Assembly (NCBI GenBank): GCA_002335605.1
Contig: BEDY01000005.1
Coordinates: forward strand, 1,550,001-1,614,000
DNA from: Prillingera fragicola
Taxonomy: Eukaryota > Basidiomycota > Tremellomycetes > Trichosporonales > Trichosporonaceae
Direction: 5' to 3'
Length of the DNA stretch: 64,000 bases
In this document: positions 63,739 to 64,000 of the stretch, piece by piece
How positions within the stretch are numbered: position 1 is the first letter of the stretch
Layout of the letters: every line of letters starts with the position of its first letter
Position numbers and translations under genes: made by a program
Notes under the pieces: model-generated
What the model was told of the DNA's origin: nothing
Databases searched by the model: none
The model's input: the letters and a program-made list of their open reading frames with translations, nothing else

Positions 63739-64000
63739 TTCGCCGAGTCTATATACAGCTCTGGAGGATCTGTGAACGCTCTGCTGCCATCGTTCAGAGC
63801 GAGATACGGAACAAGCGGCTCGGTGGACACCTGGGTCAACGTGTGCAGCATGTGATGGACCGGCTACGACAACGGCTTGCGGCTCTGTCGTGCGGGCGAC
63901 CGACGCTGTCCAAAGACCCGGCGGCGAGGTCACCGATACACCGATAGTGTCGTGCCTGTGGCTCTGTTGACCTCGTGCAGCCTTTGGCACTGCCTAGCGA
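63739..64000. promoter_or_regulatory. Upstream region of the Atg22-like gene
   Basis: 262 bp to the window edge. TATATA (complement of about 63750-63755) is the likely core promoter element. The reading frame stays open to 63990, but the codons look non-coding. Confidence 0.4.

Overview
The window is nuclear DNA of a basidiomycete yeast. The evidence is GC-rich coding sequence, very short introns (mostly 37-50 nt, GT..AG, with a CTRAC/CTGAC branch site close to the 3' end), introns in all five tRNA genes, a DDEL-type ER retention signal, and fungal-only families such as Zn2Cys6 factors, Atg22-like transporters and Nhp6-type HMG protein. A tremellomycete, perhaps of the Trichosporonales, is my best guess; that placement is inference. 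No CRISPR array, rRNA gene, intact transposon or prokaryotic-style operon was seen. I rebuilt gene models by hand: each listed exon chain keeps frame and uses canonical splice sites unless noted.

Layout. 1-11 kb is mostly housekeeping: the YJU2/CWC16 splicing factor (cut by the left edge), an ER protein disulfide isomerase, a small AN1 zinc-finger protein, a WD40 protein, a Siw14/Oca-type phosphatase relative without its catalytic Cys and Arg, a doubtful hypothetical gene and an Nhp6-like HMG protein. 12.9-23 kb holds a small membrane protein, tRNA-Asn and what looks like a beta-glucoside utilisation cluster: Zn2Cys6 factor, MFS sugar transporter, and a divergently transcribed GH3 beta-glucosidase with a PA14 insert. 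Two CGG-N8-CGG elements lie in the shared promoter. 23-37 kb has RNA polymerase I subunit Rpa43, four single-pass membrane proteins in a row on the + strand (25.5-34.6 kb), tRNA-Met and the replication factor Mcm10.

37-48 kb contains two paralogous succinyl-CoA:3-oxoacid CoA-transferase genes and a thiolase between them, all on the - strand and all with mitochondrial-looking N-termini. Together they could convert acetoacetate through acetoacetyl-CoA to acetyl-CoA. An AhpD-like gene and a striking array of perfect and degenerate hairpins (43.58-44.24 kb, spacing near 53 and 105-106 bp) lie inside this block. 49-55 kb is gene-poor, with an ornithine-cyclodeaminase-like gene, two facing BTB-like fragments, and tRNA-Lys and tRNA-Gln. 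55-64 kb has an amino-acid transporter, a flavocytochrome b2 L-lactate dehydrogenase, two paralogous cupin genes around tRNA-Phe, and an Atg22-like vacuolar transporter.

Long gene-free stretches (0.3-2.9 kb) are common and are listed. Most open frames in them are antisense shadows or have biased composition without family signatures.
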